Below the pieces are notes generated by a model, which worked only from the letters and a program-made list of their open reading frames with translations, was not told where the DNA came from and made no database searches. This document shows, piece after piece, positions 13,138 through 20,454 of a DNA stretch of 20,454 nt (its first letter is position 1; each line of letters starts with the position of its first letter). The stretch is taken from the NCBI GenBank assembly GCA_964608495.1, contig CAZSOQ010000089.1, positions 1 to 20,454 on the forward strand, in the 5' to 3' direction. A program made the translations under genes and the position numbers. The stretch comes from JAKORR01 sp964608495. Its GTDB lineage: Bacteria > Armatimonadota > Zipacnadia > Zipacnadales > FEN-943.

Positions 13138-15069
13138 ATGCGCCCGATCCTGCCTGCCATCCTCCTGGCCCTGGGCTTGGCCCTGGTGCTTGTGACGGCC
13201 ACGATCGCGCCCGTCGCGGCGCAGGACTGGCAGCCGGTGACGCTCGCCAACGGGGGCTTCGAGGCGGGCCCTCCCGGGGAGGGCCTGGCCGAGGGCTGGT
13301 TCATTCCCCAGGGTCCGTACAAGGGCGAGACGAGCGTGAGCGACGAGGCGGCCCATGGCGGCCGCTGGGCGCTGCGCATCCGGGACGACGAGGAGAAGGC
13401 GGGGATGGCCGTGCGGCACGACCGTCTGCCCGCGCGGCCCGGGGCGAAGTGCCGGGCCACGGCCTGGGTCCTGTGCGAGTCCGGGCGTGCCCGGCTCTAC
13501 CTGGAATTCTTCAGCGCCGGCGGCGGGCGGACCTTCGACAAGTGGGCCGAGGGCGGCGAGCCGGCCAAGTGGACTCAGCTCAGCGTCGAGGGCGAGGCGC
13601 CTCTCGGCACGCGCACCGTCTCCCTAATCGCCTACAGCACCGTGGGGAACGTGGGCCTGGCCTACTTCGACGACTTCATGCTCGAGATGGTGCCGCCGGC
13701 CGAGGGCGGGCCGGGGAAGCCTGCGGGCCCCGTGGACGTGGGCGCGAGGCGCCAGTTGCTCTTCGACGACTGGCTCACGGCCCGGCGCGAGAAGGTCGAG
13801 ATCGTGGTGACCCCCCCGCGCAAGACGGGCCGGGTGTTCCTGCGGGCCGACCGGCCCTGGGAGCGCCTGTTGGTCAACGCCTGGCACACCATCATGCAAG
13901 ACCCCGACCCGCTCGATCCCGCCTATCGCTACCGTCTGTGGTACGAGGCATACGCCGGGATGGGGGACCTGGGCTCGATGCTGGCCTACGCGCGGTCCAG
14001 GGACGGCCTCGAGTGGGAGAAGCCTAACCTGGGGCTTGTCGAGTTCGAGGGCAGTAAGGAGAACAACCTGGTCTTCCGGGGCGCGCTGGGCCACGGCCAG
14101 CACGGCGGCACCGTGTTCGTGGACCCCACTGCCCCGCCCGAGGAGCGCTACAGGTACTTCTACCTTGGCGGCAAGGGGGTGTGCGGCGCGGTGTCGCCCG
14201 ACGGGCTGCACTGGGCGCCCGTGGCCGAGGACAACGACACGCTGGTCCAGTGGGGGTCGGACACGCAGAACACGTGCTTCTGGGACCCCGACCGCCAGGC
14301 CTACGTGGCCTTCCTGCGCTCCTGGTCGCCGCGGATGGTCAGCCGCACGGAGAGCAAGGACTTCCGTACCTTCCCCGACCCCGTGCTCGTGCTGGCGCCC
14401 GACGAGCTCGACCCGCCCGACTCGGACCTGTACAACAACGCCGCGATCAAGTATCCCTACGCCGCCAACGCCTACTTCATCTTCACCAGCCTCTACCACC
14501 ACCCCAGCGACAAGCTGTGGGTCGAGCTTGCGGTCAGTCGTGACAGCGTCGAGTGGGAGCGCCCGTCGCGCGAGCCCTTCATACCCAACGGGCCGGAGGG
14601 CGAGTGGGATTCGGGGGTCCTCTACCGCGGCGTGGGGCTGCTGCGGATGGGCGACGAGCTGTGGCTGTCGTACTACGGGCGCGTGGCCACGCACAACACC
14701 TATGGCGACAAGGAGTACCAGGGCGGGTACAGTTTCGCGGTGTCGCGGCTGGACGGGTTCGCGAGCATGAACGCCGGGGAGGAGCTGGGGGAGCTGGTGA
14801 CGGTGCCGCTGGTCTTCTCGGGCAAGCGCCTGGTGCTGAACCTGGAGGTCCTGCGCGGCGGCGGCGCCAAGGTCGAGCTGCAGGACGAGGCAGGCAAGCC
14901 CTTGCCCGGCTTCACGCAGGCGGACTGCGACCAGATGGTGTGCGATGACGTGAGTCGGGTCGTGACCTGGCGGGGGAAGTCGGACCTGAGCGCGCTGGCG
15001 GGCAAGCCTGTGCGACTGCGGTTCGTCCTGCGCCGGTGCAAGCTATACGCCTTCGAGTGTGGGCAGTGA
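13138..15069 (+). CDS. Secreted five-bladed beta-propeller protein, GH32/GH43-like, with N-terminal lectin-like domain
   Basis: 643 residues from the ATG at 13138, which has GGAGGGAGG just upstream and begins a clear signal peptide (MRPILPAILLALGLALVLV, with likely cleavage after VAAQ, about residue 29). Residues about 35-195 form a carbohydrate-binding-module-like beta-sandwich (NGGFEAGPPGEGLAEGWF, then FDDFMLEMV). From about 199, QLLFDDWL opens a propeller-type domain with repeated elements such as YRYRLWYEAY, ARSRDGLEWEKPNLGL and AVSRDSVEWERP. From about 555 a C-terminal beta domain (FSGKRLVLNLEV to LRRCKLYAFECGQ) closes the protein. This architecture is typical of large secreted families in Planctomycetota and related phyla, usually annotated as glycosyl hydrolase-like; the substrate is unknown. 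It is probably exported and acts outside the cytoplasm. The scaffold gap begins 26 nt after its stop. Confidence 0.8.
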   Translation: MRPILPAILLALGLALVLVTATIAPVAAQDWQPVTLANGGFEAGPPGEGLAEGWFIPQGPYKGETSVSDEAAHGGRWALRIRDDEEKAGMAVRHDRLPARPGAKCRATAWVLCESGRARLYLEFFSAGGGRTFDKWAEGGEPAKWTQLSVEGEAPLGTRTVSLIAYSTVGNVGLAYFDDFMLEMVPPAEGGPGKPAGPVDVGARRQLLFDDWLTARREKVEIVVTPPRKTGRVFLRADRPWERLLVNAWHTIMQDPDPLDPAYRYRLWYEAYAGMGDLGSMLAYARSRDGLEWEKPNLGLVEFEGSKENNLVFRGALGHGQHGGTVFVDPTAPPEERYRYFYLGGKGVCGAVSPDGLHWAPVAEDNDTLVQWGSDTQNTCFWDPDRQAYVAFLRSWSPRMVSRTESKDFRTFPDPVLVLAPDELDPPDSDLYNNAAIKYPYAANAYFIFTSLYHHPSDKLWVELAVSRDSVEWERPSREPFIPNGPEGEWDSGVLYRGVGLLRMGDELWLSYYGRVATHNTYGDKEYQGGYSFAVSRLDGFASMNAGEELGELVTVPLVFSGKRLVLNLEVLRGGGAKVELQDEAGKPLPGFTQADCDQMVCDDVSRVVTWRGKSDLSALAGKPVRLRFVLRRCKLYAFECGQ

Positions 15070-15095
15070 GCGCCAGGGTGTACATCCGCGCCTGT

Positions 15096-15195
15096 NNNNN
15101 NNNNNNNNNNNNNNNNNNNNNNNNNNNNNNNNNNNNNNNNNNNNNNNNNNNNNNNNNNNNNNNNNNNNNNNNNNNNNNNNNNNNNNNNNNNNNNN
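15096..15195. other. Assembly gap (100 N)
   Basis: Exactly 100 undetermined bases, the customary placeholder for a scaffold join of unknown length. The real distance between the flanking genes, and whether any gene lies between them, cannot be known. Reading frames that appear to cross it are artefacts. Confidence 0.99.
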
Positions 15196-15555
15196 TCTCT
15201 GTCGTTGCGGCATCGGGGCTTGTCACATTATCCGTGCCCTTCTTAGGCTCCTGAGAGGGTGAAACGGGTTCACCAGTTATTCGGCGGTTTGTGTCTCTTT
15301 GCATCACTGTACGGGTGCCAGATGCGACATTACGTCAAGTCCTATTGGGGTATCTAAAGAGGCGGAAGGGGTCAAGACTCTGCTTCCTGACACACTTTGC
15401 ACCGACTTTGAACCGACGGTTCGCCTCCACACCCGGCCCCTCGCCCTTCCCCACCCTTGCAGTTCGCGGCGGGCAGGAGGGGGGCGTCGTGGGGGGAAGG
15501 CGAAGGCGCCCGCCTGACCGTGGAGAGAGCGCTGGTTGTCTCGAGGAGGGAGTGC
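15196..15555. other. Non-coding stretch right of the gap, with an atypical low-GC part
   Basis: About 360 nt without a convincing gene. The first 235 nt are markedly less GC-rich than the rest of the window and contain a small hairpin GTGAA-ACGGG-TTCAC (about 15259-15273). GGGGTCAAGACTC with a nearby CTGACAC (about 15369-15393) resembles sequence often seen at edges of small repeat or transposon-derived elements. From 15430 to 15530 the sequence is GC-rich with a loose inverted repeat (CCTTCCCC and GGGGGAAGG arms). A minus-strand frame starting ATG near 15307 and running into the gap could be a gene start, but has no Shine-Dalgarno and no recognisable product. Confidence 0.5.
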
Positions 15556-17799
15556 ATGATGCTGTGCGCACGTGTTGTCGGGCTGTTGACAGCTCTGGTT
15601 CTGGCTCCCGCGCCGCCGCGTGCTCCGCGTCTGCAGATCGTCGAGGCGAAGGCCGTGGATTGGCTGACGGAAGAGGCGGCCTGGGGGAACTCGGGCGGGA
15701 AGGAGGGATCGGTGTCGGTGGAGGAGACCGACGCGCGCGAGGGCGGTAAGGCGGTGCACTTCCAGGTGGACGTGGACTGGCACAACGAGGGGAAGTACCC
15801 GCAGGGGTGGCCGTCGTTCCAGCACAAGCCCGCGCAGCCGCTTGACTTCTCCGGGTACAACATGGTGCGCTTCTGGGTCAAGGCCGACTCGTCGCGGCCC
15901 GAGGGACGACCTCTCTTCCGCTTCATCCTCTGGACGGGCGAGCAAGGTCGGATCAACAAGCCGGTGCCGGGGCTGAAGTGGGGCGAGTGGCAGCAGGCGT
16001 CCTTCGACCTCTCGTCCGTCCCCGACCTGAACCAGGTGACGCTGCTGCACTTCTTCATCTGCGAGTCCGATTTTCAGCACGGCGACCAGCTCCACTTCGT
16101 GGTGGACGGCTTCGAGCTGGTGAAGACGCGGCACGGGATCGAGGCCAACCCGCCCGAGCGGTGCAGCGCGGAGCTGTTCGTGGGGCCCGAGGACGAGGCC
16201 GTGATCCTGGACGCGGGAGAGACCGACCTGGGCGGGAGGCTCATCCTGCGCACGGGCGCGAAGTGTGCCCTTTCGACGGACCACCGCCTGCTGTGGCAGG
16301 CACGGGAGCTGTTCGGTGGGAAGGTGACCTCCGCCTCGCAGCCCCTGCCCGCCGCGGTGGGCCCGGGAGAGACGAGGGAAGTGGAGGTACGGGTGCCGTG
16401 GTCAAAGCTTGCGTCGGGGCCCGGCTACTACGTCCTCACCTGCGACATCGCGGGGCCGGAGGGCTCCCTGACCGACGGCTGGGTGGGTGCCGACGACGTC
16501 TACGTGCGGCGGGCGGAGGAGCCGATGGTCTACACGGTGCTCAGTATCCGGCTGGGGATGGCGGACCTCGTGCGCGATCAGGTCTTCGGGGCCCTGATGG
16601 GGCGCACGCAGATCGCGCTGCCCCACAGCCTGGACCCCTTCGCCGAGGAGACCTACCTGGAGTTCGTGCGCTCCTTCGCCCATTGGACGGGCAAGCACAG
16701 CGAGGGTCTGGAGGCCGGGCTGGCGGGGCTGGCCTTCGCCGGCGAGGGGCTGAGGCGGTACGGGGACGAGCAGCGGGCCGACTTCAACGACGCGCTCCTG
16801 CGCGACAGCATTGACTACATGGTGGAGAGGATGATGGTGAAGGACGGCAGCACCCTGGCCGAGCGCAATGACCTGATGGACGAGTACGGCGAGCTGATCG
16901 GCGCGAAGGGCGGCGGCACGTCGTGGAACCACCGCGACGCCAACCAGATAGGGGAGTGGATGCGGCCGATCTGCCGGGCGATCATCTACTGGCGGCGGCT
17001 GGGGCTGAACGACGACTACTGCCGGGAGCTGCTGCGCCCCTGCCGGCGGGCCGCCAACTTTCTCGTCCGCGAGTCCGTCGAGCCGCTAGACCGGTGGAGC
17101 AAGGTCATGTACCACTACCGGTTCGCGGGCTTCGGGCCGGACCTGGTCAAGACCCGCTACCACCAGGAGGGGCGCCAGTGCGACGTGTACGTCGGGCGGG
17201 CACTGTCGGGGTTGGCCTACTATGCCTACGCGCTGATACTCATGGGCTACGACGTGCCGGAGGAGTACGTGGCGTGCCTGCGCGACACCACGGAGTGGGC
17301 CTACGAGAAGATGAAGGCGCACGAGGGGTGGTTCGACTACCAGTGCGCGGACGAGGTGGAAGGCGGGTGCCACACGTTCCTGGGGAACATGTACATCGCC
17401 GAGGCGACCTTCGGGTGGTATCTGGTGGCCGATGCGCTGGGGCTGAAGGAAGACGCGGCGCTGGCGGCGGAGGCGACGAAGCTCGGGTATCACTATGTGA
17501 CAGATAACTGCTACATCCGCGGGCGGAAGTTCGCCATCCCGCTCGAGTTCTGGGTGGGACCCTATCTGTACTGGGAGTTCACCGAGTACCTGTCGGCTAT
17601 CGGGCCTGACGAGACGTTCTCGGCCTGGATGCGCGACATGCACGAGAAGTGGGCGGTTGAGAACCAGTGGAAGGACTTCCTGGCTCGCGGACCGGGGCAT
17701 GTGGGCCGCACGGACACCAACGGGGCGCTGGAAGTGTCCATTCTGGGGTACCTGGGGCTGCGGTTGATGGAGGAAACGGGGCAGCCCTTTGCCTATTGA
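15556..17799 (+). CDS. Secreted protein with N-terminal carbohydrate-binding-like domain and alpha/alpha-barrel-like region, family unknown
   Basis: 747 residues from the ATG at 15556 (GAGGAGGGAG at 15543-15552); the next codon is also ATG. A signal peptide is visible (MMLCARVVGLLTALVLAPAP). Residues about 34-190 look like a CBM11/CIA30-type beta-sandwich, with HFQVDVDW, YNMVRFWVKAD, WQQASFDLSSV and LHFVVDGFELVK. Residues about 200-320 form a second beta-rich linker domain. From about 350 to the end the protein is rich in helices with aromatic residues, as in (alpha/alpha)6 toroid glycosidases and lyases; notable conserved-looking spots are SWNHRDANQ (456-464), YHQEGRQCDVYVGR (535-548) and GRTDTNGALEV. 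I do not recognise a named family. Its position between two other secreted sugar-active proteins suggests polysaccharide breakdown. The start 360 nt after the gap leaves the promoter uncertain. Confidence 0.75.
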   Translation: MMLCARVVGLLTALVLAPAPPRAPRLQIVEAKAVDWLTEEAAWGNSGGKEGSVSVEETDAREGGKAVHFQVDVDWHNEGKYPQGWPSFQHKPAQPLDFSGYNMVRFWVKADSSRPEGRPLFRFILWTGEQGRINKPVPGLKWGEWQQASFDLSSVPDLNQVTLLHFFICESDFQHGDQLHFVVDGFELVKTRHGIEANPPERCSAELFVGPEDEAVILDAGETDLGGRLILRTGAKCALSTDHRLLWQARELFGGKVTSASQPLPAAVGPGETREVEVRVPWSKLASGPGYYVLTCDIAGPEGSLTDGWVGADDVYVRRAEEPMVYTVLSIRLGMADLVRDQVFGALMGRTQIALPHSLDPFAEETYLEFVRSFAHWTGKHSEGLEAGLAGLAFAGEGLRRYGDEQRADFNDALLRDSIDYMVERMMVKDGSTLAERNDLMDEYGELIGAKGGGTSWNHRDANQIGEWMRPICRAIIYWRRLGLNDDYCRELLRPCRRAANFLVRESVEPLDRWSKVMYHYRFAGFGPDLVKTRYHQEGRQCDVYVGRALSGLAYYAYALILMGYDVPEEYVACLRDTTEWAYEKMKAHEGWFDYQCADEVEGGCHTFLGNMYIAEATFGWYLVADALGLKEDAALAAEATKLGYHYVTDNCYIRGRKFAIPLEFWVGPYLYWEFTEYLSAIGPDETFSAWMRDMHEKWAVENQWKDFLARGPGHVGRTDTNGALEVSILGYLGLRLMEETGQPFAY

Positions 17800-17814
17800 G
17801 GGGCTGATGGAGCA

Positions 17815-17889
17815 CCGATTCAGCGCGATTCAAGCCTGTATCAGACCGAATCGGAGCCACTTCGCGCCGGGGAGCAGCCCCCTCGGCGC
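17815..17889. repeat. Two inverted repeats between the secreted-protein genes
   Basis: CCGATTC at 17815-17821 is matched by GAATCGG at 17848-17854 (7 bp, 26-nt spacer). A stronger stem pairs 17864-17869 with 17884-17889 and 17870-17872 with 17880-17882, with T17883 bulged. It ends 20 nt before the ATG of the alpha-galactosidase and just upstream of its Shine-Dalgarno. The second could be a terminator without a T tract, or a translational control hairpin. Confidence 0.35.
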
Positions 17890-17909
17890 CGGTGAGAGGC
17901 GTCGTTACC

Positions 17910-20384
17910 ATGATTGAGGTGATCGTCTTGGCGCTGATACCTCAGTTCGCGAGCCCGCAGATTGTGACCCCCGACGAGCTGTTCGAGACGCGGCGCTGGG
18001 CGGCGGCGAAGCTCGAGGGCACGGTGGAGGTGGCGCCACCGGACGCGCGGCTGGTGGTCGTGGATAACCACGATCTGATGCAGAAGGACGGCCGACTGGG
18101 CCGGCCGATGAACCTGGCGGGCGTACGGTACCGGCGGGGCCTGTTCTGCCACGCCAACAGCGAGGTGGTGGTGCGACTGCCGGGGCCCGGGAAGGCCTTC
18201 GAGGCGGTCGTGGGCGTGGATACCAATGAGCAGACCAGCGGCGGGCGAGGCAGCGTGGTCTTCAGCGTGGCCGTTGGCGACAGGGAGGCGTTTCGGTCGG
18301 ACCTTGTGCGCGAGGGGATGCCCGGGCTGCCCGTGGCCGTGGACCTGGCGGGAGCGACGGGATTCACCCTGAAGATCGGCGATGGCGGCGACGGTATCGC
18401 CTGCGACCAGGCCGACTGGGCCGACGCCCGCGCGACGCTGGCGGACGGGGGCATGGTGTGGCTGAGCGACCTGCCGGTGGAGGATGCGCAGCGCCCGGCC
18501 TGGACGACCGAGCCGGTCTTCTCGTTCACCTACGACGCCCGGCCGTCGGCGGAGCTGCTGGCGACCTGGGCGCTGGAACGGGCCACGCGCGTGCTCGATG
18601 ACCGGCGCACCGAGCACGTCCTGACCTACACGGACCCGGCCACGGGCCTGGCCGTGCGCTGCGTGGCGGTCGAGTACCGCGACTTCCCCTTCGTCGAGTG
18701 GACGCTGTTCCTGAAGAACACGGGCGACCAGCCGACGCCGATCCTGGAGGACGTGCAGGCCCTGGACACGGTGGTGCGGCGGTTCCCCTGGATCGAGGCC
18801 GAGGCGACGGACTTCGTGCTGCACCACTTCACGGGATCGCCCTACTCGCCGGCCGATTACGAGCCCCATGTGACGCGCCTGACGGCCGGGACACGGAAGA
18901 CCATCACGGCGGCCGGTGGGCGCCCCACCAACAGCGACCTGTGCTACTTCAACGTCGAGTGGCCCGGCGAAGGGCTGACGCTGGGGATCGGGTGGCCCGG
19001 GCAGTGGGCGGCACACTTCACGCGCGACGAGGGCACGGCCCTGCGCCTGCAGGTGGGGGAGGAGCTGACCCACTTCCGGCTGCTGCCCGGCGAGGAGGTG
19101 CGCACGCCGCTCATCGCGCTGCAGTTCTGCAAGGGCGACCGGATGCGCTGGCACAATGTCTGGCGGCGGTGGATGATGGCGCACAACCTGCCGCGCCCGG
19201 GCGGGAAGCTGCCGCCCGTGCCGCAGTTCGCGGCCTGCAGCTCCCACCAGTTCGGCGAGATGATCAACGCCAACGAGGAGAACCAGAAGCTGTTCGTGGA
19301 CCGGTACCTGGCGGAGGGGCTGAAGCTGGACTACTGGTGGATGGACGCGGGGTGGTATGTCAACGAGAGCGGCTGGCCCAACACGGGCACCTGGGAAGTG
19401 GACACGAAGCGCTTCCCGCGGGGCCTCAGGGCCATCACGGACCACGCCCACGCGAAGGGCGTCAGGTCCATCGTCTGGTTCGAGCCGGAGCGCGTGACGC
19501 CCGGGACGTGGCTGTATGAGCAGCATCCCGAGTGGCTGCTGGGGCCGGACGGGCAGCAGAAGCTGCTGAACCTGGGCAACCCCGAGGCCCGGGAGTGGCT
19601 GACGGAGCATGTGAGCCGCCTGATCGCCGAGCAGGGCATTGACCTGTATCGCAATGACTTCAACATAGACCCGCTGGGGTTCTGGCGGGCCAACGACAGT
19701 GCGCAGCGGCAGGGGATTACGGAGATACGGTACGTGGAGGGGTACCTGGCGTACTGGGATGAGCTGCGGCGGCGCTTCCCGGCCATGCTCATCGACTCGT
19801 GCGCCAGCGGTGGGCGGCGCAATGATCTGGAGACGCTGCGCCGGGCCGTGCCACTGCTGCGCAGCGACTGGCTGATCGAGCCGGTCAGCCAGCAGGGGCA
19901 CAGCTACGGGATAGCCTTCTGGATGCCCTTCTACGGCACGGGCACCAACGCGACCGAGCCCTACGCCTTCCGTAGCCATATGTGTCCGCATATGACCGGG
20001 TGCTGGGACGTGCGGCGCGAGGACCTGGACTACGACACGATCCGGCGGCTGGTGGCGCAGTGGCAGGACGTGGCGCCGTGCTACCTGGGCGACTACTACC
20101 CCCTTACGAGCTATAGCCTGGCGGATGACGTGTGGATGGCCTGGCAATTCGACCGCCCGGACCTGGGGCGCGGGATGGTGCAGGTGTTCCGCCGCGCGGA
20201 GAGCATCTACGAGGCGGCGCGGCTGCCCCTGTACGGGCTGGAGCCGGACGCGGAATACAAGGTCACGGACCTCGACGAGGGGTCGGCCAGACGGATGACG
20301 GGGCGGGAGCTGATGGGAGACGGAGTGCCGGTGAGGGTGGACAGGCGACCGGCGGCGGTGCTGATCACGTACCGGCGTGTGTAA
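17910..20384 (+). CDS. Secreted GH36-type alpha-galactosidase with NPCBM domain
   Basis: 824 residues from the ATG at 17910, supported by GAGAGG at 17894-17899; a GTG six codons upstream has no Shine-Dalgarno. A short hydrophobic leader (IEVIVLALIPQFASPQ) is a weak signal peptide. Residues about 60-185 form an NPCBM-type beta domain (GVRYRRGLFCHANSEVVVRL, then VGVDTNEQTSGG). The GH36 N-terminal beta-sandwich follows to about 440, then the TIM barrel with DYWWMDAGWY and IVWFEPERV. YRNDFN carries the presumed nucleophile D583, DSCASGGRRND begins at D629, and LRSDW carries the presumed acid/base D653. The C-terminal beta domain closes the protein. GH36 enzymes remove terminal alpha-linked galactose by a retaining mechanism. 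The nucleophile motif differs from the classical KWDxN form but occurs in a subgroup common in environmental phyla, so substrate specificity is uncertain. Confidence 0.88.
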   Translation: MIEVIVLALIPQFASPQIVTPDELFETRRWAAAKLEGTVEVAPPDARLVVVDNHDLMQKDGRLGRPMNLAGVRYRRGLFCHANSEVVVRLPGPGKAFEAVVGVDTNEQTSGGRGSVVFSVAVGDREAFRSDLVREGMPGLPVAVDLAGATGFTLKIGDGGDGIACDQADWADARATLADGGMVWLSDLPVEDAQRPAWTTEPVFSFTYDARPSAELLATWALERATRVLDDRRTEHVLTYTDPATGLAVRCVAVEYRDFPFVEWTLFLKNTGDQPTPILEDVQALDTVVRRFPWIEAEATDFVLHHFTGSPYSPADYEPHVTRLTAGTRKTITAAGGRPTNSDLCYFNVEWPGEGLTLGIGWPGQWAAHFTRDEGTALRLQVGEELTHFRLLPGEEVRTPLIALQFCKGDRMRWHNVWRRWMMAHNLPRPGGKLPPVPQFAACSSHQFGEMINANEENQKLFVDRYLAEGLKLDYWWMDAGWYVNESGWPNTGTWEVDTKRFPRGLRAITDHAHAKGVRSIVWFEPERVTPGTWLYEQHPEWLLGPDGQQKLLNLGNPEAREWLTEHVSRLIAEQGIDLYRNDFNIDPLGFWRANDSAQRQGITEIRYVEGYLAYWDELRRRFPAMLIDSCASGGRRNDLETLRRAVPLLRSDWLIEPVSQQGHSYGIAFWMPFYGTGTNATEPYAFRSHMCPHMTGCWDVRREDLDYDTIRRLVAQWQDVAPCYLGDYYPLTSYSLADDVWMAWQFDRPDLGRGMVQVFRRAESIYEAARLPLYGLEPDAEYKVTDLDEGSARRMTGRELMGDGVPVRVDRRPAAVLITYRRV

Positions 20385-20407
20385 GCTGGCCTGTGACTGC
20401 AAACACC

Positions 20408-20448
20408 CTGGGGCTCTGCCCCAGACCCCGCAGGGGGCCCGCCCCCTG
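20408..20448. repeat. Tandem double-hairpin GC-rich intergenic element
   Basis: Two perfect 7-bp stems follow each other: CTGGGGC (20408-20414) with GCCCCAG (20418-20424), loop TCT; and CAGGGGG (20431-20437) with CCCCCTG (20442-20448), loop CCCG. They are joined by the spacer ACCCCG, and ACCCCA follows at the window end. Very similar double-hairpin sequences occur between genes in many unrelated bacteria and archaea. There is no T tract, but it lies 23 nt after the alpha-galactosidase stop and could act in mRNA 3' end formation. The element may continue beyond the window. Confidence 0.7.
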
Positions 20449-20454
20449 ACCCCA

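Noticed and set aside
15036..15307. Reading frames crossing the N gap on both strands
   Set aside because: They exist only because N codons are read through; the true sequence is unknown.
17841..20402. 853-residue open frame on the minus strand opposite the alpha-galactosidase
   Set aside because: Same antisense artefact; no family resemblance, and it is rich in Arg, Pro, Val and His as expected of complementary high-GC codons.
1..20454. CRISPR array, tRNA, rRNA, prophage or defence system
   Set aside because: No regularly spaced repeats, tRNA-like cloverleaf, integrase, nuclease-helicase or toxin-antitoxin pair was seen.

Overview
This is a GC-rich bacterial chromosomal window, very probably from a metagenome-assembled genome: a run of exactly 100 N at 15096-15195 is the usual mark of a scaffold join. 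Large secreted carbohydrate-active proteins (an NPCBM-containing GH36 alpha-galactosidase, a five-bladed propeller protein with an N-terminal lectin-like domain, and an alpha/alpha-barrel protein) stand beside strong GC3 bias, DUF362, an M55 aminopeptidase and a RACo-like corrinoid activator. Together they suggest a Planctomycetota/Armatimonadota/PVC-like heterotroph. I cannot fix the phylum from sequence alone.

Layout. Positions 2-154 are the 3' end of an FGGY-type sugar kinase. A promoter-like patch and a leader with two strong hairpins, whose loops are complementary over 5 nt, precede a RACo-type [2Fe-2S]/ASKHA activator of corrinoid proteins (327-1937). Convergent to it, on the minus strand, is a two-gene operon with a 4-nt ATGA overlap: an NAD-dependent epimerase (3134-4036) and a DUF362 protein with a cysteine-rich tail (2007-3137). 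A perfect 22-bp palindrome lies just upstream of that operon. Divergent to it are a possible short ORF and a DppA-like M55 D-aminopeptidase (4305-5096).

The core of the window is the classical translation/transcription operon rimP-nusA-infB-ylxP-rbfA-truB-ribF (5313-12070). It has a good sigma70-type promoter (TTGCCT, 17 nt, TATAAT), and between promoter and rimP sits an 11-bp perfect stem followed by a T-rich tract, that is, an attenuator. NusA is unusual: after its KH domains it carries a C-terminal domain that looks like the IF2_N module, and the IF-2 encoded immediately downstream starts with the same kind of module. ylxR and the DHH-family nrnA/recJ-like gene often found in this operon are absent.

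Downstream, on the same strand, are a GT2 glycosyltransferase (12134-13087) and three secreted proteins on either side of the scaffold gap (13138-15069, 15556-17799, 17910-20384), which together look like a polysaccharide/oligosaccharide degradation set. The window ends in a double-hairpin GC-rich element of a kind that recurs between genes in many bacteria. No rRNA, tRNA, CRISPR array or intact transposase was seen. No clearly new multi-gene system is visible; the strongest candidates for something undescribed are the kissing-loop leader of the RACo gene, the NusA-IF2_N fusion, and the secreted alpha/alpha protein of unknown family.
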